Positions 26,159 to 35,992 of a stretch of DNA of 64,000 nucleotides are shown piece after piece. The notes under the pieces are model-generated. The model did no database searches and was not told the origin of the DNA. It was given only the letters and a program-made list of their open reading frames with translations. Position 1 is the first letter of the stretch; each line of letters begins with the position of its first letter. Origin of the DNA: Gracilibacillus alcaliphilus (lineage in GTDB: Bacteria; Bacillota; Bacilli; Bacillales; Amphibacillaceae). Location: assembly GCF_016909015.1 (NCBI RefSeq), contig NZ_JAFBFA010000021.1:26158-90157 (forward strand), written 5' to 3'. The position numbers and the translations under genes were made by a program.

Positions 26159-27415
26159 TTGACAACGGTAATAGCCTTTATTTTGATGTTCGGTCTATTA
26201 GTAACCGTCCATGAGTTTGGCCACTTTTATGTTGCCAAAAAGACAGGCATGCTTGTAAGAGAGTTTGCCATTGGATTTGGTCCAAAGGTATTTGCAACAG
26301 TAAAGAATGAAACTTTATATACGATCCGGTTGCTGCCAATGGGCGGCTATGTAAGGGTAGCAGGTGAGGACCCTGAAATTGTTGAACTTAAGCCTGGTCA
26401 GCATATTGGCTTAAATTTCAATGATGAAGGTGAAGTCAGCCAAATTATTGTCAATAATAAAGCCAAACATCCAGAGGCATTTGTGATAGAAGTAGAGCAC
26501 ATTGATTTAGACCATGAATTAAGGATTGAGGGCTATGAAGTCAATGATGAAGAAAAGTATTCTTTTCGTGTAAACGATAAAGCCGACTTTATTATGGATG
26601 AGAAGGCCACACAAATAGCTCCTTATAATCGTCAGTTTGCTTCTAAAACAGTGGGACAAAGGGGCTTGCAATTATTCGCAGGACCTTTAATGAATTTCCT
26701 ATTATCGATTGTTCTTTTTCTGATTTTGGCGAATATTCAAGGGATTCCGGTTGCGGATGCCACGGTTGGATCGATTGCGGAAAACAGCCCAGCTGAGGAA
26801 GCAGGTTTTGAACCTGGTGATAAGATCACAGCCATCGATGGGCAAGCCATTGAGAAATGGGATGATTTCCGTTCTATTGTAGAGGTCAATCCAAATAAGG
26901 CCTTAAACATGGAAGTAACTCGTGGAGATGAAATGATGGAGATCGAAGTAACACCTGCTCTTATTGAAATGCCAGATCAATCGCTTGGTCAGGTCGGGGT
27001 GACACCGGCATTAGAGAAATCCTTTGTTCGGTCAATTCCTTATAGTCTGGAAGAGACATACACCTGGTCAACATTAATTCTAACCAATTTAGGTAAGTTA
27101 ATTACAGGACAATTCTCGATCGACGTACTTTCAGGCCCAGTTGGAATTTATGATGCTACTGATCAAGTAGTAAAAACTGGTTTTTTAAACTTTATGACAT
27201 GGACAGCAGTATTAAGCGTGAATCTAGGTATTATTAACCTTTTACCGCTACCTGCGTTAGACGGTGGAAGACTTATGTTCGTAGGTTTAGAAGCCATTCG
27301 CAGGAAACCAATTGATCCACAGAAAGAAGGCGTAGTCCATTTTATCGGTTTTGCATTATTGATGATTTTAATGCTGATTGTTACTTGGAATGATATACAG
27401 CGTTTGTTTTTATAA
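26159..27415 (+). CDS. rasP: Site-2 intramembrane protease RasP (RseP)
   Basis: RasP (418 residues) is a zinc metalloprotease that cuts anti-sigma factors and other membrane proteins. The zinc site HEFGH lies in the first membrane helix, a PDZ domain (GSIAENSPAEEAGFEPGDKITAIDGQ) is in the middle, and the second metal motif is in LLPLPALDGGRL. TTG start at 26159 after AAAGGGAG. It is a few residues shorter than the B. subtilis protein. Confidence 0.95.
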   Translation: MTTVIAFILMFGLLVTVHEFGHFYVAKKTGMLVREFAIGFGPKVFATVKNETLYTIRLLPMGGYVRVAGEDPEIVELKPGQHIGLNFNDEGEVSQIIVNNKAKHPEAFVIEVEHIDLDHELRIEGYEVNDEEKYSFRVNDKADFIMDEKATQIAPYNRQFASKTVGQRGLQLFAGPLMNFLLSIVLFLILANIQGIPVADATVGSIAENSPAEEAGFEPGDKITAIDGQAIEKWDDFRSIVEVNPNKALNMEVTRGDEMMEIEVTPALIEMPDQSLGQVGVTPALEKSFVRSIPYSLEETYTWSTLILTNLGKLITGQFSIDVLSGPVGIYDATDQVVKTGFLNFMTWTAVLSVNLGIINLLPLPALDGGRLMFVGLEAIRRKPIDPQKEGVVHFIGFALLMILMLIVTWNDIQRLFL

Positions 27416-27438
27416 ATGTGTAATTAAATTGAAATATT

Positions 27439-27473
27439 CATCAGTGGGATTGCTCCCGCTGATGCTGGTTTTT
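27439..27473 (+). terminator. Probable terminator after rasP
   Basis: CATCAGTGGGA (27439–27449) and TCCCGCTGATG (27454–27464) form a perfect 11 bp stem with a 4-base loop. The T-run begins four bases later (GGTTTTT), so strength is uncertain. Confidence 0.65.
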
Positions 27474-27604
27474 AAGCGAGATGTTAACGGGCCGCTAGTA
27501 TCGTAATAAACCGAGTGCAACTGTGGTAAACATTGGCATACTGCTTTCCTTAGGTACAACATCATAAATAGCATTGGATTCAATGAATGAGGTGAGAATA
27601 GAAG

Positions 27605-29305
27605 ATGAGACATAGTCAAACATTAATACCAACACTTAAAGAAATACCAGCTGACGCAGATATTAAAAGTCATCAACTATTATTGAGGGCCGGATATATT
27701 AGACAGACAGCTTCTGGTGTATATAGTTTTCTCCCGTTAGGAAATAAAGTATTACAAAAGGTAGAAGCAATTGTCCGGGAAGAAATGGATAAAGCTGGTG
27801 TGGCAGAAATGCTAATGCCTGCCTTACAAGCCGCGGAGCTATGGAAGAAAACCGGACGATGGTATAAAATGGGTGGTGAATTAATGCGATTGCATGACCG
27901 TCATGACCGGGAATTTGCTTTAGGCCCTACCCATGAAGAAGTTATTACTACCTTGATTGCCGATGAAGTAAAAAGTTATAAACGCCTGCCGTTAAGTATT
28001 TATCAAATTCAAACCAAGTTTCGTGATGAACAGCGTCCACGATTTGGCTTGCTTAGAGGAAGAGAATTTATTATGAAGGACGGTTATTCCTTCCATGCTA
28101 CAGCAGAAAGCTTGGATGAAGCCTATGAAAATATGTATCAAGCCTATACAAAGATATTCACCCGCTGTAATCTTAATTTCAGACCAGTTATTGCTGACTC
28201 TGGTGCAATGGGTGGAAAAGATACCCATGAGTTTATGGCCTTATCAGAAGTAGGCGAAGATACGATTGCTTATTCCGATCAGTCTGATTTTGCTGCTAAT
28301 ATTGAAATGGCTGAAGTGAACATTACCTATCCACCAAGTGAGGAGCCTTTAAAAGAATTAGAACTAATTGATACACCAGGACAAAAAACAATGGTGGAAG
28401 TGTCTGCATTTTTGCAGCTTCCTTTAGAGCAAGGTGTGAAATCTTTGCTATTCAAGGTGGATGAGCGTTTTGTCTTAGTATTAGCACGGGGTGACCGCGA
28501 TATTAACGATATTAAATTGCGTCATGCCTTAGGTGCAAAAGAGGTGGAATTGGCCAGTGTGGAGGAGACAAAAGAGCTATTGCAGGCAGAGGTAGGTTCT
28601 ATTGGCCCTGTGAACGTGCCAGAAGGAATCGAAGTGGTTGCTGACCATGCGATAGCAGCTATGCGTAATCTGTATTGCGGAGCAAATCAAACAGATAAAC
28701 ATTACCTTAATGCCAATGCAGATCGCGATTTCCACGTAGACGGGTATTATGATTTATGTTTTATCAAAGAAGGAGATCCATCACCAGATGGTAAAGGAAC
28801 GATCCAATTTGCCAAAGGAATTGAAGTAGGACAAGTCTTTAAACTCGGTCAATTCTATGCAGAGAAGCTGGGCGCACAATATCTGAATGAACAAGGAAAA
28901 CAAGAAATCATGACTATGGGCTGTTATGGAATCGGTATTTCACGTACTGTCGCAGCCATTGTAGAGCAACACCATGATGAAGATGGGATTATTTGGCCGA
29001 TGGAAGTAGCACCTTATTTGACCCATTTAATTGCGGTGAATCCTAAAAAAGAAGAACAATCAGCATTAGCAGAACAAATTTATGTTGAGCTGCAAGAAGC
29101 AAACATTTCTGTTCTTTATGATGATCGTCAAGAACGTCCAGGCTTAAAGTTTAAAGATAGTGATTTGATTGGCTTGCCTGTTCGAATCACTGTTGGAAAA
29201 GCAGCTTCTGAGGGATATGTTGAATGTAAGCTGAGAGAAAGCGGCGAACAATTCGACGTCCATATCTCAGAGTTACAAGATAAGCTAAAAGAACTGCTGT
29301 CATAG
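27605..29305 (+). CDS. proS: Prolyl-tRNA synthetase
   Basis: ProS (566 residues) is the long bacterial-type class II enzyme. Motif 1 to motif 3 regions are visible (QTASGVYSFLPLGNKVLQKVEAIVREEMDKAG, RDEQRPRFGLLRGREFIMKDGYSFH and the C-terminal GCYGIGISRTVAAIVEQ). The editing INS domain lies between about residues 225 and 390, and an anticodon-binding domain (DDRQERPGLKFKDSDLIGLPVRITVGK) ends the protein. I see no T-box in the 130 bases upstream. Confidence 0.97.
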   Translation: MRHSQTLIPTLKEIPADADIKSHQLLLRAGYIRQTASGVYSFLPLGNKVLQKVEAIVREEMDKAGVAEMLMPALQAAELWKKTGRWYKMGGELMRLHDRHDREFALGPTHEEVITTLIADEVKSYKRLPLSIYQIQTKFRDEQRPRFGLLRGREFIMKDGYSFHATAESLDEAYENMYQAYTKIFTRCNLNFRPVIADSGAMGGKDTHEFMALSEVGEDTIAYSDQSDFAANIEMAEVNITYPPSEEPLKELELIDTPGQKTMVEVSAFLQLPLEQGVKSLLFKVDERFVLVLARGDRDINDIKLRHALGAKEVELASVEETKELLQAEVGSIGPVNVPEGIEVVADHAIAAMRNLYCGANQTDKHYLNANADRDFHVDGYYDLCFIKEGDPSPDGKGTIQFAKGIEVGQVFKLGQFYAEKLGAQYLNEQGKQEIMTMGCYGIGISRTVAAIVEQHHDEDGIIWPMEVAPYLTHLIAVNPKKEEQSALAEQIYVELQEANISVLYDDRQERPGLKFKDSDLIGLPVRITVGKAASEGYVECKLRESGEQFDVHISELQDKLKELLS

Positions 29306-29310
29306 ATAAC

Positions 29311-29352
29311 ACATCCCTTGTCTGCACGATACAGGCAAGGGATGTATTTTTA
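29311..29352 (+). terminator. Intrinsic terminator after proS
   Basis: A 14 bp stem (29311–29324 with 29332–29345, one G·U), loop of 7, followed by ATTTTTAT. Confidence 0.9.
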
Positions 29353-29394
29353 TGGGGGAAGAAAAGTGGTGTGACAAGGAGACTATACTAGATT

Positions 29395-29423
29395 TTCTTA
29401 ACCTATAATTATTATGTTAAAAT
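29395..29423 (+). promoter_or_regulatory. Candidate sigma-A promoter for polC
   Basis: TTCTTA (29395–29400) and TAAAAT (29418–29423) with a 17-base spacer, 33 bases before the polC start. Confidence 0.4.
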
Positions 29424-29455
29424 AGTAATCGACCATAAAGTAAAGGAGCTTGTAT

Positions 29456-32400
29456 ATGAGTATCTCTGGTGAGGAAAAGTTTCAATTATTAATGAAGCAG
29501 ATTGGCATAGCAGATGATATGAAAAACAGGTATTTTCAAAAGGCCTATATTCGGAAATTAGAAGTTTTTAAGTCCAATCAACAATGGTGCTTTCATTTTC
29601 GTCTCGCCGAGTCAATTCCAGCAGATATATATCAGTTATTTATTTTGAAGCTTACAGAAACCTTCTCATCGATAGCCAAGGTATCATGGACAATTGAAAC
29701 AGAATCTCAGGAACTCGATGAACAAGAACAATTTAAATATTGGCAGATATTTTTGTCCGAGCTGACACGACATTCACCTAAATACCGTAGCTTTGAGAAA
29801 AAGAAACCATTAATTAACGATAAAAACATTATGTTAACTGTAAGCAATGAAATTGAAGCAAACTGGAAAAAAGACTTACAGCAAACCCTCGATCATTTTT
29901 GTGAAAAAGTCGGAATCGGTAAATACACCATCGACTTACAGGTTTCTGCTGAACAGGAAGAACTGGAGAAGTTTCAACAAGCAAAAGCAGAAGAAGACCG
30001 TAAGAAGGTAGAAGAGGCATTTAAACAGCAAGTGAAACGGGCAAAAGAGGCAGCTAATGAAGATAAACCAAGCGGTCCAGTTCAGCTTGGCTATGCGATT
30101 AAGGAAGCCCCGGTTCCAATGGAATCTGTGACAGAGGAAGAGAAGAGCGTTGTCTTTCAAGGTTTATTATTTGATGTGGAAATCAGAGAATTACGTTCTG
30201 GTAGACATTTGTTAATGTTAAAAGTAACGGATTATACGGATTCTTTTCAAATCAAAATGTTTTCCAAAGGCGATCAAGATGTGGAAAAGTTTAATCAGTT
30301 AAAAGAAGGAATGTGGGTCAAGGCTCAGGGTGTAGTTCAAACCGATAATTTTACCCATGAATTAACAATGATGGCCAGGGATATCCAGCAGGTTTCTTCT
30401 GTTACACGTGAAGACAAGGGGTATAACGACAAGAAACGAGTGGAATTACATACCCATACCTTAATGAGTCAAATGGATTCGGTTGTCTCTGCTTCTAAGT
30501 TAATTGAACAGGCCGCTAAATGGGGGCATCAGGCGATTGCCATTACCGATCATGCTGTGGCTCAGGCCTATCCAGAAGCCTTTGCCGCCGGAAAGAAACA
30601 TGGTGTCAAAGTGCTGTACGGTGTGGAAGCCAATCTAGTCGATGACGGGGTACCAATTGCCTACAACGAAGCAGACCGTGTATTAGCTGACGATACCTAT
30701 GTTGTATTTGACGTGGAAACAACAGGACTATCTGCTATTTATGATACGATCATTGAGTTGGCAGCAGTTAAATTATGTAATGGAGAAATTATTGATCGCT
30801 ATGAATCTTTTGCCAATCCTCATCATCCTTTGTCTGATACGACGATAAATCTAACAGGTATTACGGATGATATGGTAAAGGATGCTCCAGAGGTAGATGA
30901 TGTCTTAAAAGAATTCCATGAATGGATGGGCGATGCTATTTTGGTAGCACATAACGCCAGCTTTGATATGGGCTTCTTAAATACAGGTTTTAAGCGGATT
31001 GATTTAGAAGAAGCGTCCAATCCTGTAATTGACACATTGGAGTTAGCAAGGCTGTTATTTCCAGAATTGAAAAACCACCGGCTCAACACATTATGTAAGA
31101 AGCTAGATATTGAACTGACACAACACCACCGTGCCATCTATGATGCCGAGGCAACGGGATATTTACTATGGAAATTCATTAAACTATCATTAGAACGAGA
31201 TATTGTGAATCACAATCAATTTAATCGCCATATGGGTGAAGGAAATGCCTATCAGCGATCACGGCCATTCCATGCAACTTTGTTGGCAACAGATGAAGAA
31301 GGATTAAAAAATCTATACAAATTAGTGTCACTATCCCATATTGATTATTTCTATCGAGTTCCGCGAATTCCGCGCTCGAAATTACAGCAGTATCGCAATG
31401 GCATCCTAGTTGGCACAGCATGTGATCAAGGTGAAGTCTTTGAAACTATGATGCAGAAATCGAAGGAGCAGGCCGAAAAGGTTGCCGAATTTTATGACTT
31501 TATTGAGGTGCAGCCGCCAAGTAACTTTGTTCATCTTTTTGACAGGGAATTGGTGCAGAACGAGGCACAATTATTAGATGTCTTGCGTAATATTGTTCAG
31601 CTAGCAGAAGATCTAAACAAACCATGTGTAGCGACAAGTAATGTTCACCACTTAGAAGATAATGATAAGATTTATCGGCAGATTTTGATTTCTTCTCAAA
31701 ATGCGAATCCGCTCAACCGTCAAACACTGCCAAGCACCTATTTCCGAACGACAGATGAAATGATGGAGGCTTTCTCTTTTTTAGGAGAAGAAAAGGCGGA
31801 AGAGATCGTTATTACTAATCCAAATCAATTAGCAGATCAAATCGAAGAGGTCAAACCAGTAAAAGAAGACTTATATACGCCTAATATTGATGGAGCAGAG
31901 GAAGAAATCAGGGAATTAAGCTATAACTTTGCGAAATCTGTCTATGGTGATCCGCTGCCTGAAATTGTTGAAAAGCGTATCGAAAAGGAATTAAAGAGTA
32001 TTATTGGTCACGGTTTTGCGGTTATTTATCTAATTTCACAGAAATTGGTGAAGAAATCATTAGATGATGGCTATCTGGTTGGTTCCCGTGGATCGGTGGG
32101 TTCGTCGCTGATTGCGACGTTCACCGAAATTACCGAGGTGAACCCGCTGCCGCCGCATTATGTCTGTCCATCCTGTAAGCACAGTGAGTTTTTTAATGAT
32201 GGTTCTGTTGGTAGTGGCTTTGACTTGCCAGATAAGGTCTGTCCATCTTGCCAAACCAATATGAAAAAAGATGGACAAGATATTCCTTTTGAAACCTTTT
32301 TAGGGTTTAAAGGGGATAAGGTTCCCGATATCGATCTTAACTTTTCTGGTGAATATCAGCCTACTGCCCACAACTATACGAAGATACTGTTTGGAGAAGA

Positions 32401-33745
32401 TAAGGTTTATCGAGCAGGTACCATTGGTACCGTTGCAGAAAAGACAGCCTATGGTTATGTCAAAGGGTATGCAAGTGATAAGGAAATGACGATCAAACAG
32501 GCGGAAGTCGATCGCTTAGTGAAAGGCTGTACCGGTGCCAAACGGACGACAGGACAGCACCCAGGAGGTATTATTGTGGTTCCGGATGATAAAGAGATAT
32601 ATGATTTTACACCAATCCAGTACCCTGCTGATGACCGTAATTCGGAATGGCGAACGACCCATTTTGATTTTCATTCGATCCATGATAATTTACTGAAACT
32701 TGATATCCTTGGACACGATGATCCGACCGTTATTCGGATGCTTCAAGATTTGAGCGGGTTAGACCCACAAACTATACCAGCAGGAGATCCGGAAGTAATG
32801 AAGATCTTCTCAGGACCGGAAGTACTAGGAGTCACTCCAGAGCAAATCATGTGTAAAACTGGTACATTAGGTGTACCGGAATTTGGAACGCGATTTGTAC
32901 GACAGATGTTAGAGGATACCAAACCAAAGACATTTGCCGAACTGGTAATTATCTCAGGATTAAGTCACGGAACCGATGTATGGTTGGGAAATGCTCAAGA
33001 ACTGATCAATAACGGTACATGTACTTTACCAGAAGTAATTGGTTGTCGAGACGATATTATGGTGTATCTCATGCATAAAGGATTAGAATCCTCCATGGCA
33101 TTTAAAATTATGGAATCCGTCCGAAAAGGAAAAGGACTCCAACCGGAATGGATCGAAGAGATGAATAAGCATGATGTGCCAGGATGGTATATTGAGTCTT
33201 GTTTAAAGATCAAGTATATGTTCCCGAAGGCACATGCCGCCGCTTATGTATTAATGGCGATTCGGATTGCATATTTTAAAGTGCACCATCCAATCCTGTT
33301 CTATGCTGCTTACTTCACAGTCAGGGCGGATGATTTTGATCTGGATACGATGATCAAAGGCTCAGAGGCTATTCGTAAACGAATTAAAGAAATTAATGAA
33401 AAAGGCAATGACGCCTCACCAAAAGAAAAAAGTTTACTTACTGTATTAGAATTAGCGCTGGAAATGAATGAACGTGGTTTTTCCTTTAAGAAAGTTGATC
33501 TTTACCGTTCATCTGCTACAGAGTTTCTCGTGGATGGAGATAGCTTGATCCCACCCTTTAATGCCATAGACGGTTTGGGTACCAATGCAGCTATTAGTAT
33601 TGTAAAGACACGTGAAGATGGTGAATTTCTTTCTAAAGAGGACTTGCGTGAGCGCAGCAGGATTTCTAAGACGGTGTTAGAGTACTTAGAGCAGCATGGA
33701 TGTTTAGACGGAATGGAAGAGAAGAACCAGTTATCCTTGTTCTAG
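29456..33745 (+). CDS. polC: DNA polymerase III PolC-type alpha subunit
   Basis: PolC (1429 residues) is the main replicative polymerase of low-GC Gram-positives. After an N-terminal region and an OB fold (about 225–320) comes a PHP domain starting at H332-T-H334, interrupted by a DEDDh proofreading exonuclease (DVETTG from residue 419). The polymerase domain follows, with GSRGSVGSSLIATFTEITEVNPLPPHYVCP, a CxxC…CxxC zinc site, VPDIDLNFSG and KLDILGHDDPTVIRMLQDLSG. A helix-hairpin-helix end (IDGLGTNAAISIV) and the clamp-binding QLSLF close the protein. ATG 29456 has AAGGAG 8 bases upstream. Confidence 0.98.
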   Translation: MSISGEEKFQLLMKQIGIADDMKNRYFQKAYIRKLEVFKSNQQWCFHFRLAESIPADIYQLFILKLTETFSSIAKVSWTIETESQELDEQEQFKYWQIFLSELTRHSPKYRSFEKKKPLINDKNIMLTVSNEIEANWKKDLQQTLDHFCEKVGIGKYTIDLQVSAEQEELEKFQQAKAEEDRKKVEEAFKQQVKRAKEAANEDKPSGPVQLGYAIKEAPVPMESVTEEEKSVVFQGLLFDVEIRELRSGRHLLMLKVTDYTDSFQIKMFSKGDQDVEKFNQLKEGMWVKAQGVVQTDNFTHELTMMARDIQQVSSVTREDKGYNDKKRVELHTHTLMSQMDSVVSASKLIEQAAKWGHQAIAITDHAVAQAYPEAFAAGKKHGVKVLYGVEANLVDDGVPIAYNEADRVLADDTYVVFDVETTGLSAIYDTIIELAAVKLCNGEIIDRYESFANPHHPLSDTTINLTGITDDMVKDAPEVDDVLKEFHEWMGDAILVAHNASFDMGFLNTGFKRIDLEEASNPVIDTLELARLLFPELKNHRLNTLCKKLDIELTQHHRAIYDAEATGYLLWKFIKLSLERDIVNHNQFNRHMGEGNAYQRSRPFHATLLATDEEGLKNLYKLVSLSHIDYFYRVPRIPRSKLQQYRNGILVGTACDQGEVFETMMQKSKEQAEKVAEFYDFIEVQPPSNFVHLFDRELVQNEAQLLDVLRNIVQLAEDLNKPCVATSNVHHLEDNDKIYRQILISSQNANPLNRQTLPSTYFRTTDEMMEAFSFLGEEKAEEIVITNPNQLADQIEEVKPVKEDLYTPNIDGAEEEIRELSYNFAKSVYGDPLPEIVEKRIEKELKSIIGHGFAVIYLISQKLVKKSLDDGYLVGSRGSVGSSLIATFTEITEVNPLPPHYVCPSCKHSEFFNDGSVGSGFDLPDKVCPSCQTNMKKDGQDIPFETFLGFKGDKVPDIDLNFSGEYQPTAHNYTKILFGEDKVYRAGTIGTVAEKTAYGYVKGYASDKEMTIKQAEVDRLVKGCTGAKRTTGQHPGGIIVVPDDKEIYDFTPIQYPADDRNSEWRTTHFDFHSIHDNLLKLDILGHDDPTVIRMLQDLSGLDPQTIPAGDPEVMKIFSGPEVLGVTPEQIMCKTGTLGVPEFGTRFVRQMLEDTKPKTFAELVIISGLSHGTDVWLGNAQELINNGTCTLPEVIGCRDDIMVYLMHKGLESSMAFKIMESVRKGKGLQPEWIEEMNKHDVPGWYIESCLKIKYMFPKAHAAAYVLMAIRIAYFKVHHPILFYAAYFTVRADDFDLDTMIKGSEAIRKRIKEINEKGNDASPKEKSLLTVLELALEMNERGFSFKKVDLYRSSATEFLVDGDSLIPPFNAIDGLGTNAAISIVKTREDGEFLSKEDLRERSRISKTVLEYLEQHGCLDGMEEKNQLSLF

Positions 33746-33766
33746 TCGAATTAACCATGATAAGTC

Positions 33767-33795
33767 TTGCGTTCATAACAGCTTTATGCTATATT
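33767..33795 (+). promoter_or_regulatory. Candidate sigma-A promoter upstream of rimP–nusA–infB
   Basis: TTGCGT (33767–33772) and TATATT (33790–33795) spaced by 17 bases. It lies before two hairpins, so transcripts from it would have to pass them to reach rimP. Confidence 0.4.
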
Positions 33796-33822
33796 TTATA
33801 TAGACTTGATTTTGCTTGGTAC

Positions 33823-33850
33823 AAGAGTGGCTTGCCACTCTTTCTTTATA
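33823..33850 (+). terminator. Intrinsic terminator after polC (first hairpin)
   Basis: AAGAGTGG and CCACTCTT form an 8 bp stem with a 4-base loop, followed by TCTTTATA. Confidence 0.7.
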
Positions 33851-33885
33851 GCCAGCAATGAATGAACGATATAGGGTTTCTTATC

Positions 33886-33915
33886 ATCCCTTGCCACCTT
33901 GGCAAGGGATTTATC
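33886..33915 (+). terminator. Second hairpin before rimP
   Basis: ATCCCTTGCC and GGCAAGGGAT form a perfect 10 bp stem with a 5-base loop, followed by TTATCATTC. The weak T-run leaves its role as terminator or leader element open. Confidence 0.5.
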
Positions 33916-34071
33916 ATTCTATTTCTTGATAGTTGGATATATATTGTCTGACCTGATACTGCTTGATAAATATCGGTCTATCTAAGTTCCATGTGAGAGA
34001 ATGGAAAATGCTGGAGATGATGATAACTAGTATAGAAACAGTTTGTTAATGAAGGAAAAGGAGGTTTCCAT

Positions 34072-34539
34072 ATGGCAGAAGTAGCACAAACAGTAAAGCA
34101 GTTAGTACAACCAATTGTAGATGAATTTGCCCTAGAGCTTGTGGATGTTGTCTATGAAAAAGAAGGATCAAATTGGTTTTTACGAGTATATATCGATAAA
34201 AATGGTGGCGTAGACATTGAAGAATGTGGCCAAGTCTCTGAGAAGTTAAGCGCCATATTAGATGAAGAAGATCCGATCAAAGAGGCTTATTTTTTGGAGG
34301 TATCCTCACCAGGTGTGGAAAGACCGTTGAAGAAGAAGGAAGACTTTGAAAAGAACATTGGCAAACATGTATATATTAAAGTATATGAACCGATTGCCAA
34401 GCAAAAAGAGTTTACAGGCGATTTACTTGCTTTGAAGGATGATACAGTTACCATTCGATATCAAGATAAGACAAGGCAAAAAGAAGTAGACATTCCATTA
34501 GCCAAGATTGCAAAAGCACGATTGGCTGTTATTCTGTAA
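34072..34539 (+). CDS. rimP: Ribosome maturation factor RimP
   Basis: RimP (155 residues) assists 30S subunit maturation. The conserved LVDVVYEKEGSNWFLRVYIDKNGGVDIEECGQVSEKLS and YFLEVSSPGVERPLKK are present, followed by an SH3-like C-terminal domain. It opens the nusA–infB operon behind an AAGGAGG ribosome site. Confidence 0.96.
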   Translation: MAEVAQTVKQLVQPIVDEFALELVDVVYEKEGSNWFLRVYIDKNGGVDIEECGQVSEKLSAILDEEDPIKEAYFLEVSSPGVERPLKKKEDFEKNIGKHVYIKVYEPIAKQKEFTGDLLALKDDTVTIRYQDKTRQKEVDIPLAKIAKARLAVIL

Positions 34540-34558
34540 TAAAAAGGGGGAGATATTG

Positions 34559-35707
34559 TTGAACAAAGAGTTGTTCGAGGCGATTAATTATTTAGAAAAG
34601 GAAAAAGGAATCGACAAGAATATTCTAATTGAAGCGTTAGAAGCAGCCTTAATCTCAGCGTACAAGAAGAATTTTAAATCTGCAACCAATGTAAGGGTGG
34701 ACTTAAAGGAAGAGTCAGGTACAATGAGAGTATTTGCACAGAAAGACATTGTTGAAGAAGTGGAAGATCACCAACAGCAGATATCATTGGAAGAAGCGCA
34801 TCAAATTAGCCCTGCATATGAAGTAGGTGACGTAGTGGAGATTGAAGTTACGCCACGAGACTTTGGAAGAATTGCTGCACAGGCAGCCAAGCAAGTAGTG
34901 ACACAAAGGGTGCGTGAAGCAGAACGCGGTATTATCTATAATGAATATATCGATCGCGAAGAAGACATTATGAATGGAACTATTCAGCGTATGGATGGCC
35001 GGTTTGTCTATGTCAATCTAGGTAAGTTAGAAGCCAAACTGCCAGAAGCAGAGTGTATTGCTGGAGAAACTTATAATATTCATGATCGTATCAAGGTATA
35101 TGTCACCAAGGTAGAGAACACAAATAAAGGACCGAGTATTTTTGTGTCAAGAACACATCCGGGGTTATTAAAACGTTTATTTGAAATGGAAGTTCCAGAG
35201 ATTTATGATGGAACCGTTGAAGTGAAATCTGTTGCCCGCGAAGCTGGTGATCGTTCCAAGATCTCTGTTCATGCGGATGATCCAGAGGTAGATGCAGTCG
35301 GGTCTTGTGTCGGTCAAAAGGGACAACGAGTACAAACAATTGTGGATGAACTGCACGGAGAGAAGATCGATATTGTGGAATGGTCAGAAGATCCGGTGGA
35401 ATACGTCTCCAATGCATTAAGCCCATCTAAGGTAATTCGTGTGTTAGTAGATGAAGAAGAAAAGGCAACGACTGTTATCGTGCCAGATTATCAGCTATCC
35501 TTAGCAATTGGTAAGCGTGGTCAGAATGCCCGTTTAGCTGCCAAATTAACTGGTTGGAAAATAGATATTAAGAGTGAAACAGAAGCGAAAGAAGAAGGCT
35601 TGATTAGCGAAACAGAAATAAAGCAAGATCAAGAAACCTTACAATATGAAGATAGTCTAGATTTTGAGACATCATATGAAGATGAAGATGAGGATCTGTT
35701 CAAGTAA
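34559..35707 (+). CDS. nusA: Transcription termination/antitermination factor NusA
   Basis: NusA (382 residues) binds RNA polymerase and affects pausing and termination. It contains the N-terminal domain (ALEAALISAYKKNF), an S1 domain (GTIQRMDGRFVYVNLGKLEAKLPEAE), then two KH domains (VGSCVGQKGQRVQTIVDELHGEKIDIVEWSEDP and LSLAIGKRGQNARLAAKLTGWKIDI). An acidic tail ends the protein. Start is the TTG at 34559 behind AAAAGGGGGAG; a longer frame overlaps rimP. Confidence 0.96.
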   Translation: MNKELFEAINYLEKEKGIDKNILIEALEAALISAYKKNFKSATNVRVDLKEESGTMRVFAQKDIVEEVEDHQQQISLEEAHQISPAYEVGDVVEIEVTPRDFGRIAAQAAKQVVTQRVREAERGIIYNEYIDREEDIMNGTIQRMDGRFVYVNLGKLEAKLPEAECIAGETYNIHDRIKVYVTKVENTNKGPSIFVSRTHPGLLKRLFEMEVPEIYDGTVEVKSVAREAGDRSKISVHADDPEVDAVGSCVGQKGQRVQTIVDELHGEKIDIVEWSEDPVEYVSNALSPSKVIRVLVDEEEKATTVIVPDYQLSLAIGKRGQNARLAAKLTGWKIDIKSETEAKEEGLISETEIKQDQETLQYEDSLDFETSYEDEDEDLFK

Positions 35708-35720
35708 GGGAGGCATTAGC

Positions 35721-35990
35721 ATGACAAAAAAACGAAAAGTACCTTTAAGAAAGTGTGTCGTTACACAAGAAATGTTCCCCAAAAAGGATTTGATTCGCGT
35801 CGTGAAAACGAAAGAAGGCGAAATATTTGTCGATCCAACTGGTAAGAAGAACGGGCGGGGGGCTTATGTTTCCAGGGATCTACAAACTATTGCAAAGGCA
35901 GAGCAAAATCGTACATTAGCTAAACAGCTTGAAATAGATATTCCGTCAGAGATTTATGAGCAATTGCGTCAAGAAGTGGAAGGTAAGTAA
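35721..35990 (+). CDS. rnpM: RNase P modulator RnpM (YlxR)
   Basis: This 89-residue YlxR-family protein begins PLRKCVVTQEMFPKKDLIRVVKTKEGEIFVDPTGKKNGRGAYVSRD, which contains the family's GRGAY motif. YlxR has been described as an RNA-binding protein that modulates RNase P in B. subtilis. ATG 35721 has AAGGGAGG upstream; the open frame extending back into nusA is not used. Confidence 0.92.
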   Translation: MTKKRKVPLRKCVVTQEMFPKKDLIRVVKTKEGEIFVDPTGKKNGRGAYVSRDLQTIAKAEQNRTLAKQLEIDIPSEIYEQLRQEVEGK

Positions 35991-35992
35991 TC

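Larger units (their letters stand above)
33746..34071. other. polC–rimP intergenic region with promoter-like sequence and two hairpins
   Basis: This 326-base gap contains no gene. It holds a promoter-like TTGCGT–17–TATATT (33767–33795) followed by two hairpins (33823–33850 and 33886–33915). It therefore carries both polC termination signals and possibly the leader of the rimP–nusA–infB operon. Confidence 0.6.

Noticed and set aside
27474..27604. T-box leader before proS.
   Set aside because: No AGGGTGGNACCGCG-type T-box sequence was found, and the interval is short.
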